From Nitrosomonas sp. Nm84 (GTDB lineage Bacteria > Pseudomonadota > Gammaproteobacteria > Burkholderiales > Nitrosomonadaceae): a DNA stretch of 64,000 nucleotides. Both the position numbers and the translations under genes were made by a program. This document shows positions 1-10,247 of the stretch, piece after piece. The notes beneath the pieces are model-generated. The model saw nothing but the letters and a program-made list of their open reading frames with translations, ran no database searches and was not told the DNA's origin. The first letter of the stretch is position 1. Each line of letters opens with the position of its first letter. Location of the stretch: the NCBI RefSeq assembly GCF_003201565.1, contig NZ_QJJP01000016.1, positions 18,208 to 82,207 on the forward strand, given 5' to 3'.

Positions 1-1551
1 TGTTCGCAACCAGCTAATCTTTCCATCCGGGGTGATTTGCGGTTCTTCATAGCCAAGCTTGGGAATGCCTGAATCGATCACCAGATGATCATCATTACGA
101 TAGCGCTCCGCTTGCGCCGCCCAACTCCATTGAAAATCATCCGTGCCAATTATATCCTGTACGGATTGCGCCCCGGCATCCTTGGCAAAAGCGGAATTAC
201 AACCCAAATAACGTAATTGTTTGTCTTTCCAGAAAATACGTACCGGTGCTGTATCGATAATCATCTCGAGTAAATTGCGCGATTCAGCCAATGCGGCTTC
301 CTTCATTTTTCGATCGGTAATATCAGTGATGGTACCCACATAACCCAATACATCGTCCTGCTGATCGCGCTCCGCCTGTGCATGACCCAGAATCCAGGTG
401 GTGACTTGCTCTTTGGTTTGAAAACGATACTCGGACATGAATTGCCGCTGGTACTGCACTGCCCTGTTCCACTCGTTCATTACCCGCTCACGATCACCCG
501 GATGAATCGCAGTAATCCATCCATAGCCTGAGGCTGTTTCCATATCCATACCGGTAATACTGCACCAGCGTTCATTGACATACAGGCATTTACCCGTGGC
601 ATCGGTACGGAATATGCCGACCGGTGCTACTTCAGTCAGGCTGCGGAAAAGTTGTTCATTATTGCGCAGCGCCATTTCCATCTGTTTTTGCAGGGTAATA
701 TCAACCAATACGCCCTGCCAGTGCGTACTGCCATCTTCTTCCCGATGCGGTATGGAATATCCGCGCAGCCACTTTTCACCGATTGGCGATTGCACAGGAT
801 ATTCATGCAGCCAAGGCAACAGCTTTTCCTCTGAATCAAGAATGGATATTTCCAATTCGGGTAATGCATCCGGTCGAATCTGTTGAAATACGATTTCGAC
901 ATTGGCCATACATTCGGCGGGAGAGCGTCCAATTAAATCAGTAATCCCCTCACTCATGAAGGGAAGCGAGCGACGACCATGCGCATCGATACAAAACTCA
1001 AACACCGCGCCCGGTATGCTGGCGATAAGATTACGAAAACGCTTCTCACCCGCTTGCAGTTCTATGGTGCGCTGAATCACAGCATGCTCAAGATTTTCCT
1101 TGAGCGCCAGAATTTCTGCTTCTACCGCTTTACGCTCGGTAATATTGCGAAATATGCCGCGTGTCGCAACCGGCACATCGTCTACGGAATAAAGACTCAC
1201 GTTGCCTTCCACCACGATAACCTGACCAGCTTTTGTCAGAAATGGCACTTCAATGAGCCCAACATCTTCACCCGCTATGATACGCTGCATGAACTGCTGG
1301 CAATGCGCATGATGATCGGGATGGATGATGCTAAAAACATTCAACGTCGCCACTTCCTCCGCTGTATACCCCAGTGCTTCACGCCAAGCACGATTGACAA
1401 AAAGAAAGTGTCCATCCGGCGCAACGCTTTGAATCAAATCTCTTATACCGTCGAACAACTGACTCAGTTGTTCCTCGCTGAGGACGGTGGCAATTGGAAT
1501 CGCTACATTCATTTGGAAAGATTTTTCCAGCGCTATATCATCGTTATTCAT
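1..1551 (-). CDS. Multi-PAS sensor protein, C-terminus beyond the window edge
   Basis: The minus-strand frame is open for 517 codons from the ATG at 1551 to base 1, so the gene is cut by the window. At least four PAS-type sensor domains follow each other: about residues 30-145 (ending in a GIFRNITERK PAC motif), 170-290, 300-415 (ending GTITDITDRK) and 425 onward. Short helical linkers, for example residues 141-170, join them. No membrane segment is seen, so the visible part is probably cytoplasmic. The output domain lies outside the window; in this architecture it is usually GGDEF/EAL or a histidine kinase, but nothing here decides that. The ATG is the first possible start, because the next upstream ATG in frame is followed directly by a stop. 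Confidence 0.85.
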   Translation of the reverse strand, partial: MNNDDIALEKSFQMNVAIPIATVLSEEQLSQLFDGIRDLIQSVAPDGHFLFVNRAWREALGYTAEEVATLNVFSIIHPDHHAHCQQFMQRIIAGEDVGLIEVPFLTKAGQVIVVEGNVSLYSVDDVPVATRGIFRNITERKAVEAEILALKENLEHAVIQRTIELQAGEKRFRNLIASIPGAVFEFCIDAHGRRSLPFMSEGITDLIGRSPAECMANVEIVFQQIRPDALPELEISILDSEEKLLPWLHEYPVQSPIGEKWLRGYSIPHREEDGSTHWQGVLVDITLQKQMEMALRNNEQLFRSLTEVAPVGIFRTDATGKCLYVNERWCSITGMDMETASGYGWITAIHPGDRERVMNEWNRAVQYQRQFMSEYRFQTKEQVTTWILGHAQAERDQQDDVLGYVGTITDITDRKMKEAALAESRNLLEMIIDTAPVRIFWKDKQLRYLGCNSAFAKDAGAQSVQDIIGTDDFQWSWAAQAERYRNDDHLVIDSGIPKLGYEEPQITPDGKISWLRT

Positions 1552-1965
1552 GACATGGATTTACATAGGGAATACGGAAATGTGAATCGGAATAAACGCA
1601 TGCTTTAATCCTGACAATGCACCACAAGCGACAAAATTTTAATCTAGAAATATACTCACAAAGACATATTTAAACAAAAAAATAACTATGCGCCACAACT
1701 ATCTGACACTTATTATCTTGATGAGCCAATAACAATACTGCTGATTTGCACATTACTGCATATATCCATGTATTTGTATTCATGCGTTCGCATCCATGCC
1801 ACAACAATTAAAATAACTTGCGTCGATCTATGTCGCCACTCACAAAAAATTGTTGAGTCAGTGCAAGACATATAGCATACTAGTTGCGCGTTAATTTTAA
1901 GCACATATATTCCACAGACTATCATTCCGAGTTTCCATAAATCTCGAATTTTCACAGGCAATCTA
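1552..1965. other. Divergent intergenic region between PAS sensor and sdaA
   Basis: This 414-bp AT-rich stretch separates two divergently transcribed genes and must hold both promoters. I see no RNA gene or clear operator. A minus-strand frame crossing 1713-2066 is low-complexity, lacks a ribosome site and runs into sdaA, so I do not call it. Confidence 0.5.
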
Positions 1966-3345
1966 ATGTTCATCAGCGTTCTTGATCTCTTCAAAATAGG
2001 CATTGGCCCATCCAGCTCGCATACCATGGGACCCATGGTTGCCGCCAAGGATTTTCGCGACCGCATTCAGGCTTTTGTTGTTAGTCATCCCATGCCATCG
2101 TTCCTGCAGGTTCGATGCACCTTGCGTGGATCGCTGGCATTCACCGGCAAAGGTCACGCTACCGACCGTGCAGTAACCTTAGGCATGCATCAGCATACAC
2201 CGCAAGGATTGGCCAAATTGAACGTCAATGAATTGTTCCAAAAGCTCTGGCAGCAAAATACCATTCAGATCAGCGAATCGACATTGATTCATTTCAATCC
2301 GCCTGAGGATATCATCTTCGATCGCGGAGAACCGCTACCGGAGCATCCGAATGGTATGATTTTTCAATTGCTGGATGAAACGGGCAAGACTTTGCTAACG
2401 GAAACTTATTTCTCGATTGGCGGTGGCTTTATCACCACCTTGCCTGAAATCGGCCAAATTGTTGCGCCGATCAAAATGGAAGCAATCAGTTCTTGCGACT
2501 TTCCTTTTGATTCCGCCAACCAGATGATGAAAATGTCCGCCGACAGCGGTTTATCGGTTGCCGCCATGAAGCGCAGCAATGAACTGGGACGCATCAACGA
2601 AACGCAATTGAATGCCGGGTTGGATGCCGTCTGGAATGCGATGCGCACCTGCCTTGAAAATGGTCTGATCGCTGAAGGCAGGTTACCTGGTGGGCTTAAC
2701 ATTAAACGGCGCGCCCATTCTCTGTATCAACAACTACAGGATAATCCGCACAAAGCCAACCTGAATGATTGGCTATGCGCATATGCCATGGCGGTGAATG
2801 AAGAAAATGCCGCCGGACACATGGTAGTCACCGCGCCGACCAACGGTGCAGCCGGTGTCATACCGGCAGTGATCTATTACGCAGTAAAACATGAAAACGC
2901 AACATTGGAGCAAGTCCGCGATTTCCTGCTGGTGGCCGGTGCGATCGGCGGATTGATCAAACATAACAGTTCAATTTCCGGCGCTGAAGTGGGCTGTCAG
3001 GGTGAAGTCGGTTCTGCGTCTGCGATGGCAGCGGCGGGCTTATGTGCGATTAAAGGTGGCAGCAGCGAGCAAATTGAAAATGCTGCAGAAATCGCGCTGG
3101 AACATCATCTGGGCATGACTTGCGATCCGGTTGGCAGTCTGGTACAGGTACCGTGTATCGAACGCAATGGTTTTGGCGCCATCAAGGCTTATACCGCTGC
3201 ATCACTGGCCATTCGCGGCGACGGCCAGCATTTTATGTCTTTGGATAATTGCATCGCTGCGATGAAGCAGACGGGACTGGAAATGTCGGTGAAGTACAAG
3301 GAAACATCTTTGGGCGGATTGGCAGTCAGTATCACTGAATGTTAA
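1966..3345 (+). CDS. sdaA: L-serine ammonia-lyase (L-serine dehydratase), iron-sulfur type
   Basis: This enzyme deaminates L-serine to pyruvate and ammonia in the cytoplasm. The 459-residue protein has the single-chain layout of gamma-proteobacterial SdaA: an N-terminal beta domain beginning [15 protein letters not shown], then the alpha domain with the [11 protein letters not shown] segment around residue 290. Three cysteines, C344 (GCQGEVGS), C386 and C397 ([12 protein letters not shown]), fit the [4Fe-4S] ligands of the family, so it should be active. Length is normal for the family. No strong Shine-Dalgarno is visible before the ATG. It stands alone and converges on the DUF3422 gene; an inverted repeat at 3363-3429 follows its stop. 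Confidence 0.95.
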   Translation: MFISVLDLFKIGIGPSSSHTMGPMVAAKDFRDRIQAFVVSHPMPSFLQVRCTLRGSLAFTGKGHATDRAVTLGMHQHTPQGLAKLNVNELFQKLWQQNTIQISESTLIHFNPPEDIIFDRGEPLPEHPNGMIFQLLDETGKTLLTETYFSIGGGFITTLPEIGQIVAPIKMEAISSCDFPFDSANQMMKMSADSGLSVAAMKRSNELGRINETQLNAGLDAVWNAMRTCLENGLIAEGRLPGGLNIKRRAHSLYQQLQDNPHKANLNDWLCAYAMAVNEENAAGHMVVTAPTNGAAGVIPAVIYYAVKHENATLEQVRDFLLVAGAIGGLIKHNSSISGAEVGCQGEVGSASAMAAAGLCAIKGGSSEQIENAAEIALEHHLGMTCDPVGSLVQVPCIERNGFGAIKAYTAASLAIRGDGQHFMSLDNCIAAMKQTGLEMSVKYKETSLGGLAVSITEC

Positions 3346-3362
3346 GGAACTTCTGAAAACAA

Positions 3363-3429
3363 TCATTTCGAGCACAGCGAGAAATCTATGTTGATGGCTC
3401 CCAAAGATTTCTCACGACGTTCGAAATGA
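3363..3429. repeat. REP-like inverted repeat between convergent genes
   Basis: The left arm TCATTTCGAGCACAGCGAG and the right arm ending CGTTCGAAATGA, with AGAAATCT/AGATTTCT pairing further in, can fold into a long imperfect hairpin. It lies between the 3' ends of sdaA and the DUF3422 gene, where it could stop transcription from both sides. A related, more degenerate copy is at 34441-34498, so it is a dispersed repeat and not a private terminator. Confidence 0.65.
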
Positions 3430-3475
3430 CAAATGGTGTTTCTAAATAAGAGATTCGTTAGATAACCAAGGCCGA

Positions 3476-4840
3476 TCACTTATCCGGGTGCAGCTTACTG
3501 ATCACATGACGCACACCTCTGACGACAAAGAAAACGCTGAGCACCACAACCGGTATCGCAATACCGGTCAGCAATTCAACATTGATGTCCTGCCCCGCTG
3601 CCTTCAGCGCTTTTAATCCATATCCCAGAATTCCCAGCAAATAGTAGCTCAGTACAACCACCGACAAGCCTTCCACCGTTTCCTGCATGCGCAATTGCAC
3701 ATGTGCGCGATGATCCATGGATTTTAGCAAATCACGAATCTGCGCTTCCATGGAAAGATCAACGCGAGTTCGTAGCAAAGCCGTTGCACGCTCCAGACGC
3801 ATCGACAATGTTTCCAGTTTGGCATATACCAGTTCGCAAGTTCCCATAGCCGATGACAACCGTTGAATCATGAATTCCTGCAGCATCTGCAGCCCCTCAA
3901 TGCGCTCTTCACGCAGCTCGGTAATCCGTAATTTCACGATATTGTAATACGCTCTGGAGGCATTGAATCGATGGCCGGTCTGCGCCGACAAACGCTCAAT
4001 TTCTGCGGACAAGCGAGTCAGTTCCTCCAGCAAGCGCTGTTCGTCCTCGATACTGGTCAGCTCCACGTTGTTGGCAATCAGCGCTGCCAAGCGCTGATCC
4101 GCTCGCGCCAATTGCGGAATCATCTCACGTGTTATGGGCAATGGCAGCATCGCCAGCATGCGATAAGTCTCGATTTCAAGCAGGCGTTGCACCAATCGTC
4201 CAACTTGGCGGCTGCGCAAGTTTTCATCATGAATCAATATGCGGCCAAAATTATCACGATGAATCTGATTATCACTCCATACACTGGCTGCCCCTCCCGC
4301 CACCTTGGAACCAATCACCGTTCCAGAAGTAAATAAAGTAGCCAGCTCATTCAAGCTGCGCTTAGGCCGCGACCGATCCTCCAGGGCGATATGTGTCGCC
4401 ACCAGCAATTCTCCCGGTAAACGCGCCAACCACTCCTGTGGCACATACCCAATCGCAGGCTGCTCAAACGGCACTTCAAAAGACTTGGCACGATAAACGG
4501 TATACGTCGAATATTCAGTATGGCGCTCCCAGCGGAGACGAAACTCTCCAAAATCAGCGCTAAAATCATTTTCGTGCCTATTGGGTGGGTTAATACCATA
4601 GCGTGCACATAACTCACCGATTAGCTCGCGCTCCTGATTCACCCAGTGACGCTCGGATATCAATACCAGATGAGAAAGCTGCACAGGCGGCGCCAAAAGC
4701 TCATACGCCACTGCGTTGAGCTCGGTATACAATTCCAGCCTTTTTGAATATTCCGGAATATTCAAAATATTCAATGAATTCTCCTTAGAGGTATCTTTGG
4801 ATTCATGAGTCAGTGAAGATGATGGCATAATGGATTCCAT
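3476..4840 (-). CDS. DUF3422 family membrane-anchored protein
   Basis: The 454-residue protein matches my memory of the DUF3422 family (conserved N-terminal stretch LPPPVQLSHL-like, then HTEYSTYTVYRA). Residues up to about 370 look soluble, with heptad-rich helices at 240-390. Two hydrophobic segments near the C-terminus, about 395-415 (VVVLSYYLLGILGYG) and 428-447 (IAIPVVVLSVFFVV), should anchor it in the inner membrane. Function is unknown. Starts at codon 1 or codon 5 are both possible; the second has a GGAA better placed upstream. It is transcribed alone, towards sdaA. Confidence 0.8.
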   Translation of the reverse strand: MESIMPSSSLTHESKDTSKENSLNILNIPEYSKRLELYTELNAVAYELLAPPVQLSHLVLISERHWVNQERELIGELCARYGINPPNRHENDFSADFGEFRLRWERHTEYSTYTVYRAKSFEVPFEQPAIGYVPQEWLARLPGELLVATHIALEDRSRPKRSLNELATLFTSGTVIGSKVAGGAASVWSDNQIHRDNFGRILIHDENLRSRQVGRLVQRLLEIETYRMLAMLPLPITREMIPQLARADQRLAALIANNVELTSIEDEQRLLEELTRLSAEIERLSAQTGHRFNASRAYYNIVKLRITELREERIEGLQMLQEFMIQRLSSAMGTCELVYAKLETLSMRLERATALLRTRVDLSMEAQIRDLLKSMDHRAHVQLRMQETVEGLSVVVLSYYLLGILGYGLKALKAAGQDINVELLTGIAIPVVVLSVFFVVRGVRHVISKLHPDK

Positions 4841-5081
4841 AGCAGTAGTCCGACCAGAATAAATCAGTTTGTAGCATACCTAATTTTTATTACCAAAAAA
4901 TGAATTTTTCTGGACATCAGCATATTTCCTGTAGCATAAAATGCTCGCGCACCTTGTCACTCAGGATCATCTGTAGTACATTTTTATGGTGATCTGTGTA
5001 TCATAAACCCGAAGATTCTCAGTCTTTTTTGCGAAATCTAATTTTTTATCACCGATAAGCCAGATCAATACAAGGAAACCC

Positions 5082-5543
5082 ATGGGTGCCATTTTCTTTT
5101 ATATTGTTATTTACTTCATTGGATACTACGCTTCCAATATTCTGAATATGTTAACGGTACGCCCGTTTATCACCAACCGCTACATGGCTGCTTTACTGCC
5201 TGTTTACGGCGTTGCTTTGACGCATGCCTATGTCATTGTGAGCAGTCCGCCCCCTCAGGGAACGGAGGTTACGATTGAATATGCGCTGTTAGTGTTTATT
5301 ACTTTGCCGGTGGTGGTAGTTACCCTAGGCGCGGCTTATTTCATGTGGAACAGTAAAAATAAACCCGAGGACACTACCGCGAGCAATTCATTCGATCGCG
5401 ACACAGATCCGGTCGAAGCTACCGCCACTGAAACAGTCGGTCTCAAAGCAGTACCATCATCCGAGAGCACCGAATCAGCGGATGAGAAATCAGTGAATAA
5501 AGAAATTGATACCAGCAAGAGTAAAGACAGCAAGGAAACTTAA
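5082..5543 (+). CDS. Small membrane protein with acidic tail, unknown function
   Basis: I do not recognise this 153-residue protein. It has three hydrophobic segments, near residues 3-20, 28-48 and 62-86, followed by a hydrophilic tail of about 65 residues rich in D, E, S, T and K that looks disordered. AAGGAAA lies just upstream of the ATG. The stop codon is followed by a TAACAGG sequence like the ends of the dispersed repeats of this window. A strong bidirectional hairpin follows at 5588-5634. Confidence 0.7.
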   Translation: MGAIFFYIVIYFIGYYASNILNMLTVRPFITNRYMAALLPVYGVALTHAYVIVSSPPPQGTEVTIEYALLVFITLPVVVVTLGAAYFMWNSKNKPEDTTASNSFDRDTDPVEATATETVGLKAVPSSESTESADEKSVNKEIDTSKSKDSKET

Positions 5544-5587
5544 CAGGCTGCTAAAGCTCAATATATAGAGCGTTATCAAAGTTTTCA

Positions 5588-5634
5588 TCCAACAAAAAAC
5601 CCTCACACACAAAGTATGAGGGTTTTTTGTTGGA
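5588..5634. terminator. Bidirectional rho-independent terminator
   Basis: A perfect 18-bp stem (5588-5605 with 5617-5634) encloses an 11-base loop. The arms contain AAAAAACCCTCA and TGAGGGTTTTTT, which gives a GC-rich base and a U-tract in either direction. It sits exactly between the converging small membrane protein gene and the thioesterase gene. Confidence 0.9.
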
Positions 5635-5641
5635 CAGTGCC

Positions 5642-6118
5642 TTATGACGCTCTATCGACGATCACATGTTCCTTTTGTGCGCTCAATGTGCCTTGTTCAA
5701 TGATCGCTAACGTCAAGCGCGAAATCGCCACGCGCTTACCGGTAGCCTCTTCAACAATATCGGTCTGCCAGACTTGTGTGCGACGACCGGTATGCAGCGG
5801 CGTACAGACACCAATGACATGGCCTTTGGTAACTGCACGGATGTGATTAATATTCAACTCCAATCCAACCGCACGATATTTTTCCGGATCAATCGTCATC
5901 CATCCCGCCACACTGCCTAGCGTTTCCGATAACACACAACTCGCACCGCCATGCAGGATACCGAATGGCTGCGTTGTGCGCTTGTCGACAGGCATACGTC
6001 CTTTCAGATAGTCCGGACCCAGTTCAGTGAATTGAATGCCGATATGCTCTCCCATGTTGGAGTTACGCAAACCTTCCAGATAATCAATGGCATATTCCTT
6101 AAACCAAATAGCACTCAT
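5642..6118 (-). CDS. Hotdog-fold thioesterase, PaaI/EntH-like
   Basis: This 158-residue protein has the single hotdog domain of small acyl-CoA thioesterases, with the family signature QPFGILHGGASCVLSETLGS around residues 50-70 (catalytic helix after HGG) and the LNINHIRAV strand. Likely role: hydrolysis of an acyl- or aryl-CoA ester in the cytoplasm; the substrate cannot be read from sequence. It lies downstream of fadN and the thiolase on the same strand, separated from the thiolase by a repeat copy, so a link to fatty-acid breakdown is plausible. A 1,4-dihydroxy-2-naphthoyl-CoA hydrolase role is the main alternative. Confidence 0.85.
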   Translation of the reverse strand: MSAIWFKEYAIDYLEGLRNSNMGEHIGIQFTELGPDYLKGRMPVDKRTTQPFGILHGGASCVLSETLGSVAGWMTIDPEKYRAVGLELNINHIRAVTKGHVIGVCTPLHTGRRTQVWQTDIVEEATGKRVAISRLTLAIIEQGTLSAQKEHVIVDRAS

Positions 6119-6152
6119 GTATCATTTCCTTTTTATTATTGCAACCCTTGCT

Positions 6153-6298
6153 TAGCAGACCGTTGAAAAACGTTTTCGAGGCAGCCGATACAAGGCAAAA
6201 ACAGGCGAGAAAGCGCAGTTTATGCGTAATAAATGAGCATTTTGAGCTTGTTTTTAACACCGTAGCGGCAACGCAGATAGTTTTTCAACGGCCTGTTA
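6153..6298 (+). repeat. MITE-like inverted-repeat element, copy A
   Basis: This element of about 146 bp has terminal inverted repeats CCGTTGAAAAAC and GTTTTTCAACGG inside TAGCAG.../...CTGTTA outer ends. The middle carries GAGGCAGCCGATACAAGGC and GCGCAGTTTATGCG. Near-identical copies occur at 26492-26635, 32963-33109 (inverted) and 34533-34680, with one arm at 42456-42510. Its right end supplies the TAA stop of the minus-strand thiolase gene. Confidence 0.9.
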
Positions 6299-7495
6299 GA
6301 GCGACTCAAACACTCCCGCTGCACCCATGCCGCTGCCAATGCACATGGTCACCATGCCGTATTTCTGTTTATGGCGGCGTAATCCGTGCAACAAAGTCGC
6401 CACACGAATGGAGCCAGTCGCACCCAACGGATGACCCAGTGCAATCGCACCACCCAGCGGATTCACTTTATCGCGATCCAATCCCAAGTCACGAATCACG
6501 GCAAGACTCTGCGCAGCAAACGCTTCGTTCAGTTCAATCCATGCCAGATCGTCCAGCTTGATACCGGTTTGCTTCAGCACTTTGGGAATGGCCCGAATAG
6601 GACCAATGCCCATGATCTCAGGCGGTACGCCCGCGACGGCAAATCCGATAAAACGCCCAAGCGGAGAAAGGTTAAAGCGCTTCATTGCGGCCTCGCTCAT
6701 CAATACCACCGCACCCGCGCCATCGGATGTTTGCGAGCTGTTGCCGGCAGTTACCGAGCCTTTGGCGGCAAAAACCGGCCTCAATTTAGCCAGTGCTTCG
6801 AGACTGGTATCGGCACGCGGCCCCTCGTCGGTGTCTTTGATGGTAATTTCTTCGTGTACGGTATCCGTGATCAGATCAGGGCGTTTCTCATCCACGGGAT
6901 AAGGTGCGATTTCCTGCGTGAACTCACCGGACTCGATCGCTTTTAAGGCGCGCTTATGGCTGATCAAGGCGAATTCATCCTGATCTTCACGCGATACTTT
7001 CCATTGTTCTGCTACTTTCTCGGCGGTCATGCCCATGCCATAAGCAATCCCCACATCTTCCTGATGTTCAAATATGGCTGGATTCATCGCAATTTTATTA
7101 CCCATCATCGGTATCATGCTCATGCTCTCAGTGCCCCCGGCAATCATCACATCCGCTTCCCCGAGGCGAATTCGATCTGCTGCCAATGCGACGGATTGTA
7201 GGCCGGACGCACAAAAGCGATTGACTGTCATGCCGGCCACGCTGTTGGGCAAACCCGCCAATAGTAGCGCCACTCGCGCGACGTTGATACCCTGCTCGGC
7301 TTCCGGCATGGCACACCCCACGATGACATCATCAATCGCTGCCGGATCCAATCCTTCACACTGCTTCAACACGGCGCGCAATACATGCACCAACATGTCA
7401 TCGGGACGCACATCCTTAAACATGCCGCGCGGGGCTTTGCCAACTGGTGTGCGTGCAGCAGCTACGATATAAGCTTCTTGGGTTTGCTTGGTCAT
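6296..7495 (-). CDS. fadA: Acetyl-CoA C-acyltransferase (beta-ketothiolase)
   Basis: This 399-residue thiolase catalyses the last step of beta-oxidation, cleavage of 3-ketoacyl-CoA by CoA, or the reverse condensation. The nucleophile C95 (VNRFCASGLQ), H355 (GGAIALGHPLGATG) and C385 (MCIGSGMGAAGVFE) are all present, so it should be active. GGAGAAACTC precedes the ATG. The fadN-like gene is 52 bp upstream on the same strand, which gives a fadN-fadA unit. The stop codon is formed by the outer end of repeat copy A, which suggests the insertion replaced the original 3' end with little loss. Confidence 0.93.
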   Translation of the reverse strand: MTKQTQEAYIVAAARTPVGKAPRGMFKDVRPDDMLVHVLRAVLKQCEGLDPAAIDDVIVGCAMPEAEQGINVARVALLLAGLPNSVAGMTVNRFCASGLQSVALAADRIRLGEADVMIAGGTESMSMIPMMGNKIAMNPAIFEHQEDVGIAYGMGMTAEKVAEQWKVSREDQDEFALISHKRALKAIESGEFTQEIAPYPVDEKRPDLITDTVHEEITIKDTDEGPRADTSLEALAKLRPVFAAKGSVTAGNSSQTSDGAGAVVLMSEAAMKRFNLSPLGRFIGFAVAGVPPEIMGIGPIRAIPKVLKQTGIKLDDLAWIELNEAFAAQSLAVIRDLGLDRDKVNPLGGAIALGHPLGATGSIRVATLLHGLRRHKQKYGMVTMCIGSGMGAAGVFESL

Positions 7496-7547
7496 GAGTT
7501 TCTCCGTAGAACGTCGATCTTGGAATACTTGCTATTTTGTCTGCAAA

Positions 7548-10076
7548 TCAGTTTCTCAGCGGCTTGCCGGTTCTCAGCGTATATTCGATGCGCGCCTGGG
7601 TCTTCTCAGTTGCTAGTAATGACATAAAGGCTGTTCGCTCCAGTTCCAAAAACCAGTCTTCATCGACCAAGCTGCCCGGTGTCAGATCGCCGCCGCACAT
7701 CACATGCGCCACCTTATTCGCAATCAGGTAGTCATGCTCGGAAATAAAACCGCCGGCGCGCATGTTAACCAGCTGACTCTGAATTGTAGCAATGCCGGTA
7801 TTACCAGCTACTGGAATTTCCCGTACACGCAATGGCGGACGATAACCAGCTTCGGCCAACGCCAACGCCTGCGCCTTGGCGACATACAGCAACTCAAAAC
7901 GATTCATCACCACCGTGTCAGCAAAACGCAAATAGCCGAGTTCTTTCGCCTGCTCAGCGCTTTTCGCCAGCTCCGCCATCGCTACCGTCTGATAATAGTG
8001 TTTCAACTGCGGAAATGGATCGCCATCTTTGGCACTTTTCGCGGCCCTCATCGCGAACTCCTTACATCCGCCGCCTGCTGGTAGCAATCCAACCCCGACT
8101 TCCACCAATCCGATATAACTCTCCAGTGTCGCCACTGCACGATCACAGTGCATGACAAACTCACAGCCGCCACCCAACGCCAGTCCATCCACGGCGGCGA
8201 TGGTCGGAATCATCGAATAACGCAACGCTTGCGATGTTTGCTGAAACAATCGGATCATGCCTTCGACTTCCGCCAGCTTCTTAGCCATCAGTACATCTGC
8301 AAGATCCAGCTCATGCGCCACGTGCAGCACTGTGTCTTGCGCCGTTTTTTTGAATTGTTTCAGGAGTGATTGAAATGCCGATGGCGGTGCAGGCGGAGCG
8401 GGTGGTTTGCCTGCATGTTGAGCATCCGGCTTGGGCCGCTCGGTAGCTTTCTGTAAATTGGCGCCCGCCGAAAATGGCGGCTCAGTTTGCCAGATCACCA
8501 ACGCGCGCCAGTTCTGCTCCGCTTCCTTGATCGCGTGCTGGATACCTTGCAACACATCGATGCCGACTGTGTGCATTTTGCTCTTGAAACTCAGAATGGC
8601 AATTTGATCTCCGATATGCCATAACCTGACCGCGTCTGTCTCAAATATGGTTTCCCCATAAACCGCGTCCTCGCCGATCAATCGGTCGGGAAAAAGCTGG
8701 CGCTGATAAACCGGCAACCTTGAACGCAGTTGCAGCTTTCCGGATGACGGGGAGAAAGCGCCCTGCGCGCTATGCACGCGCTGCGTTTCGCTTGCAGCAA
8801 TTGTCATCACCCACTGTGGCAAAGGTGCCTGACTCATGCTTTTACCTGCGGCAATATCTTCTTGAACCCATTCGGTAATCTGTTTCCAGCCGGCTGCCTG
8901 CCAGCTTTCAAACGGCCCCTGACTCCAGCCAAATCCCCAGCGCACCGCCAGATCCAGGTCGCGCACATTATCGGCAATGGCTTCCAGTTGCACCGCGCTA
9001 TAATGAAACAAATCGCGAAAAATCGACCACAAGAACTGTGCCTGCGGCTCGTTGCTATTGCGTAAAGCAACAAACTTCTCAGCCGGACTGCTGTATTTCA
9101 GCAACCGCTTCAAATCCTCGTTCACTTCGCCAGCGGATAATCGGTACGCCTGTGACGGCAGATCAAGCACTTGAATTTCATTTCTTACTTTCTGATACAC
9201 CCCGCGCTTGACCTTCTCTCCCAGCGCGCCTGCCTGAATCAAACCCTGCAGCCAATCCGGCACGGCAAAATAGCGGTGCCAAGCGTCATCCGGCAAGGTA
9301 TCGCGCATGGTATTAATCACATGCGCCAAGGTATCCAACCCCACCACATCGGCGGTGCGGAATGTCGCGCTCTTAGGACGCCCAATCAGGGAACCCGTTA
9401 GTGCATCGACCAAGTCAAATCCAAAATTAAATTCACGGCCATGATGCATAGTCGCTAACAACGAAAATACACCGATGCGATTGGCGATGAAATTGGGCGT
9501 ATCTTTGGCGCGTATCACGCCTTTGCCCAGATAAGTCACCAGAAATCCTTCCAGGTGATCAAGCATAGCCGCATCGCTGGATTGACACGGGATCAATTCC
9601 ACCAAATGCATGTAGCGTGGCGGATTGAAAAAATGGATGCCACAAAAGCGATGGCGCAATGCTTCCGGAAAAGCTTCAGCCAATTGATTGATCGATAATC
9701 CAGAAGTATTGCTGGCGAAAATCGTGTGCTCTCCCAGATATGGCGCAACCTTTGTATACAAATCGCGCTTCCAGTCCATACGTTCGGCAATCGCCTCAAT
9801 CACCAGATCGCAGTCTTTGAGCAGCTCAAGATTCTGCTCATAATTCGCCGGTTGAATATAGGTTGCTTTGGCTTTGACCGACAGCGGTGCGGGTTCTTGT
9901 TTCTTGAGTTTCTCCACGGCTTTGATGACGTTAGCGTTGGGATTATCCGCAGCGCCAGGCAATTCAAACAGCAGTGTTTCAATATTGGCATTCACCAGAT
10001 GCGCAGCAATCTGCGCTCCCATCACACCAGCTCCCAGTACTGCCGCCTTGCGTATAAAAAAACGTTGATCACCCAA
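7548..10076 (-). CDS. fadN: 3-hydroxyacyl-CoA dehydrogenase / enoyl-CoA hydratase fusion, FadN type
   Basis: This bifunctional beta-oxidation enzyme has 842 residues. Domain order is the reverse of E. coli FadB: an N-terminal NAD-binding dehydrogenase (Rossmann GAGVMG at 15-20, then the HCDH C-terminal domain to about 400), followed by an enoyl-CoA hydratase/isomerase domain at about 480-720 with ALGGGCEF and EVGVGLLPAGGG oxyanion-hole segments. That order is typical of FadN/YusL. The TTG start is supported by AGGAGG five bases upstream; no ATG fits as well. An alanine/proline-rich linker (PPAPPAPPSA) lies within the hydratase half. It is followed by the thiolase gene. Confidence 0.92.
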   Translation of the reverse strand: MGDQRFFIRKAAVLGAGVMGAQIAAHLVNANIETLLFELPGAADNPNANVIKAVEKLKKQEPAPLSVKAKATYIQPANYEQNLELLKDCDLVIEAIAERMDWKRDLYTKVAPYLGEHTIFASNTSGLSINQLAEAFPEALRHRFCGIHFFNPPRYMHLVELIPCQSSDAAMLDHLEGFLVTYLGKGVIRAKDTPNFIANRIGVFSLLATMHHGREFNFGFDLVDALTGSLIGRPKSATFRTADVVGLDTLAHVINTMRDTLPDDAWHRYFAVPDWLQGLIQAGALGEKVKRGVYQKVRNEIQVLDLPSQAYRLSAGEVNEDLKRLLKYSSPAEKFVALRNSNEPQAQFLWSIFRDLFHYSAVQLEAIADNVRDLDLAVRWGFGWSQGPFESWQAAGWKQITEWVQEDIAAGKSMSQAPLPQWVMTIAASETQRVHSAQGAFSPSSGKLQLRSRLPVYQRQLFPDRLIGEDAVYGETIFETDAVRLWHIGDQIAILSFKSKMHTVGIDVLQGIQHAIKEAEQNWRALVIWQTEPPFSAGANLQKATERPKPDAQHAGKPPAPPAPPSAFQSLLKQFKKTAQDTVLHVAHELDLADVLMAKKLAEVEGMIRLFQQTSQALRYSMIPTIAAVDGLALGGGCEFVMHCDRAVATLESYIGLVEVGVGLLPAGGGCKEFAMRAAKSAKDGDPFPQLKHYYQTVAMAELAKSAEQAKELGYLRFADTVVMNRFELLYVAKAQALALAEAGYRPPLRVREIPVAGNTGIATIQSQLVNMRAGGFISEHDYLIANKVAHVMCGGDLTPGSLVDEDWFLELERTAFMSLLATEKTQARIEYTLRTGKPLRN

Positions 10077-10247
10077 TTTCGCCTCCTGCTAGATTCGGTT
10101 ATTGATAAACCCTATTCATGCCGACTATAAGCGAAAGAGTACAAGCATAAGCGCCTCCGCGCAAGCTTGTTTATTTACGGGATTATGGAGGAGCTTAAAA
10201 CTCCTCGCTGTCGGCGACCTGAAAGCAAAAGGTGCGATGAACAGACA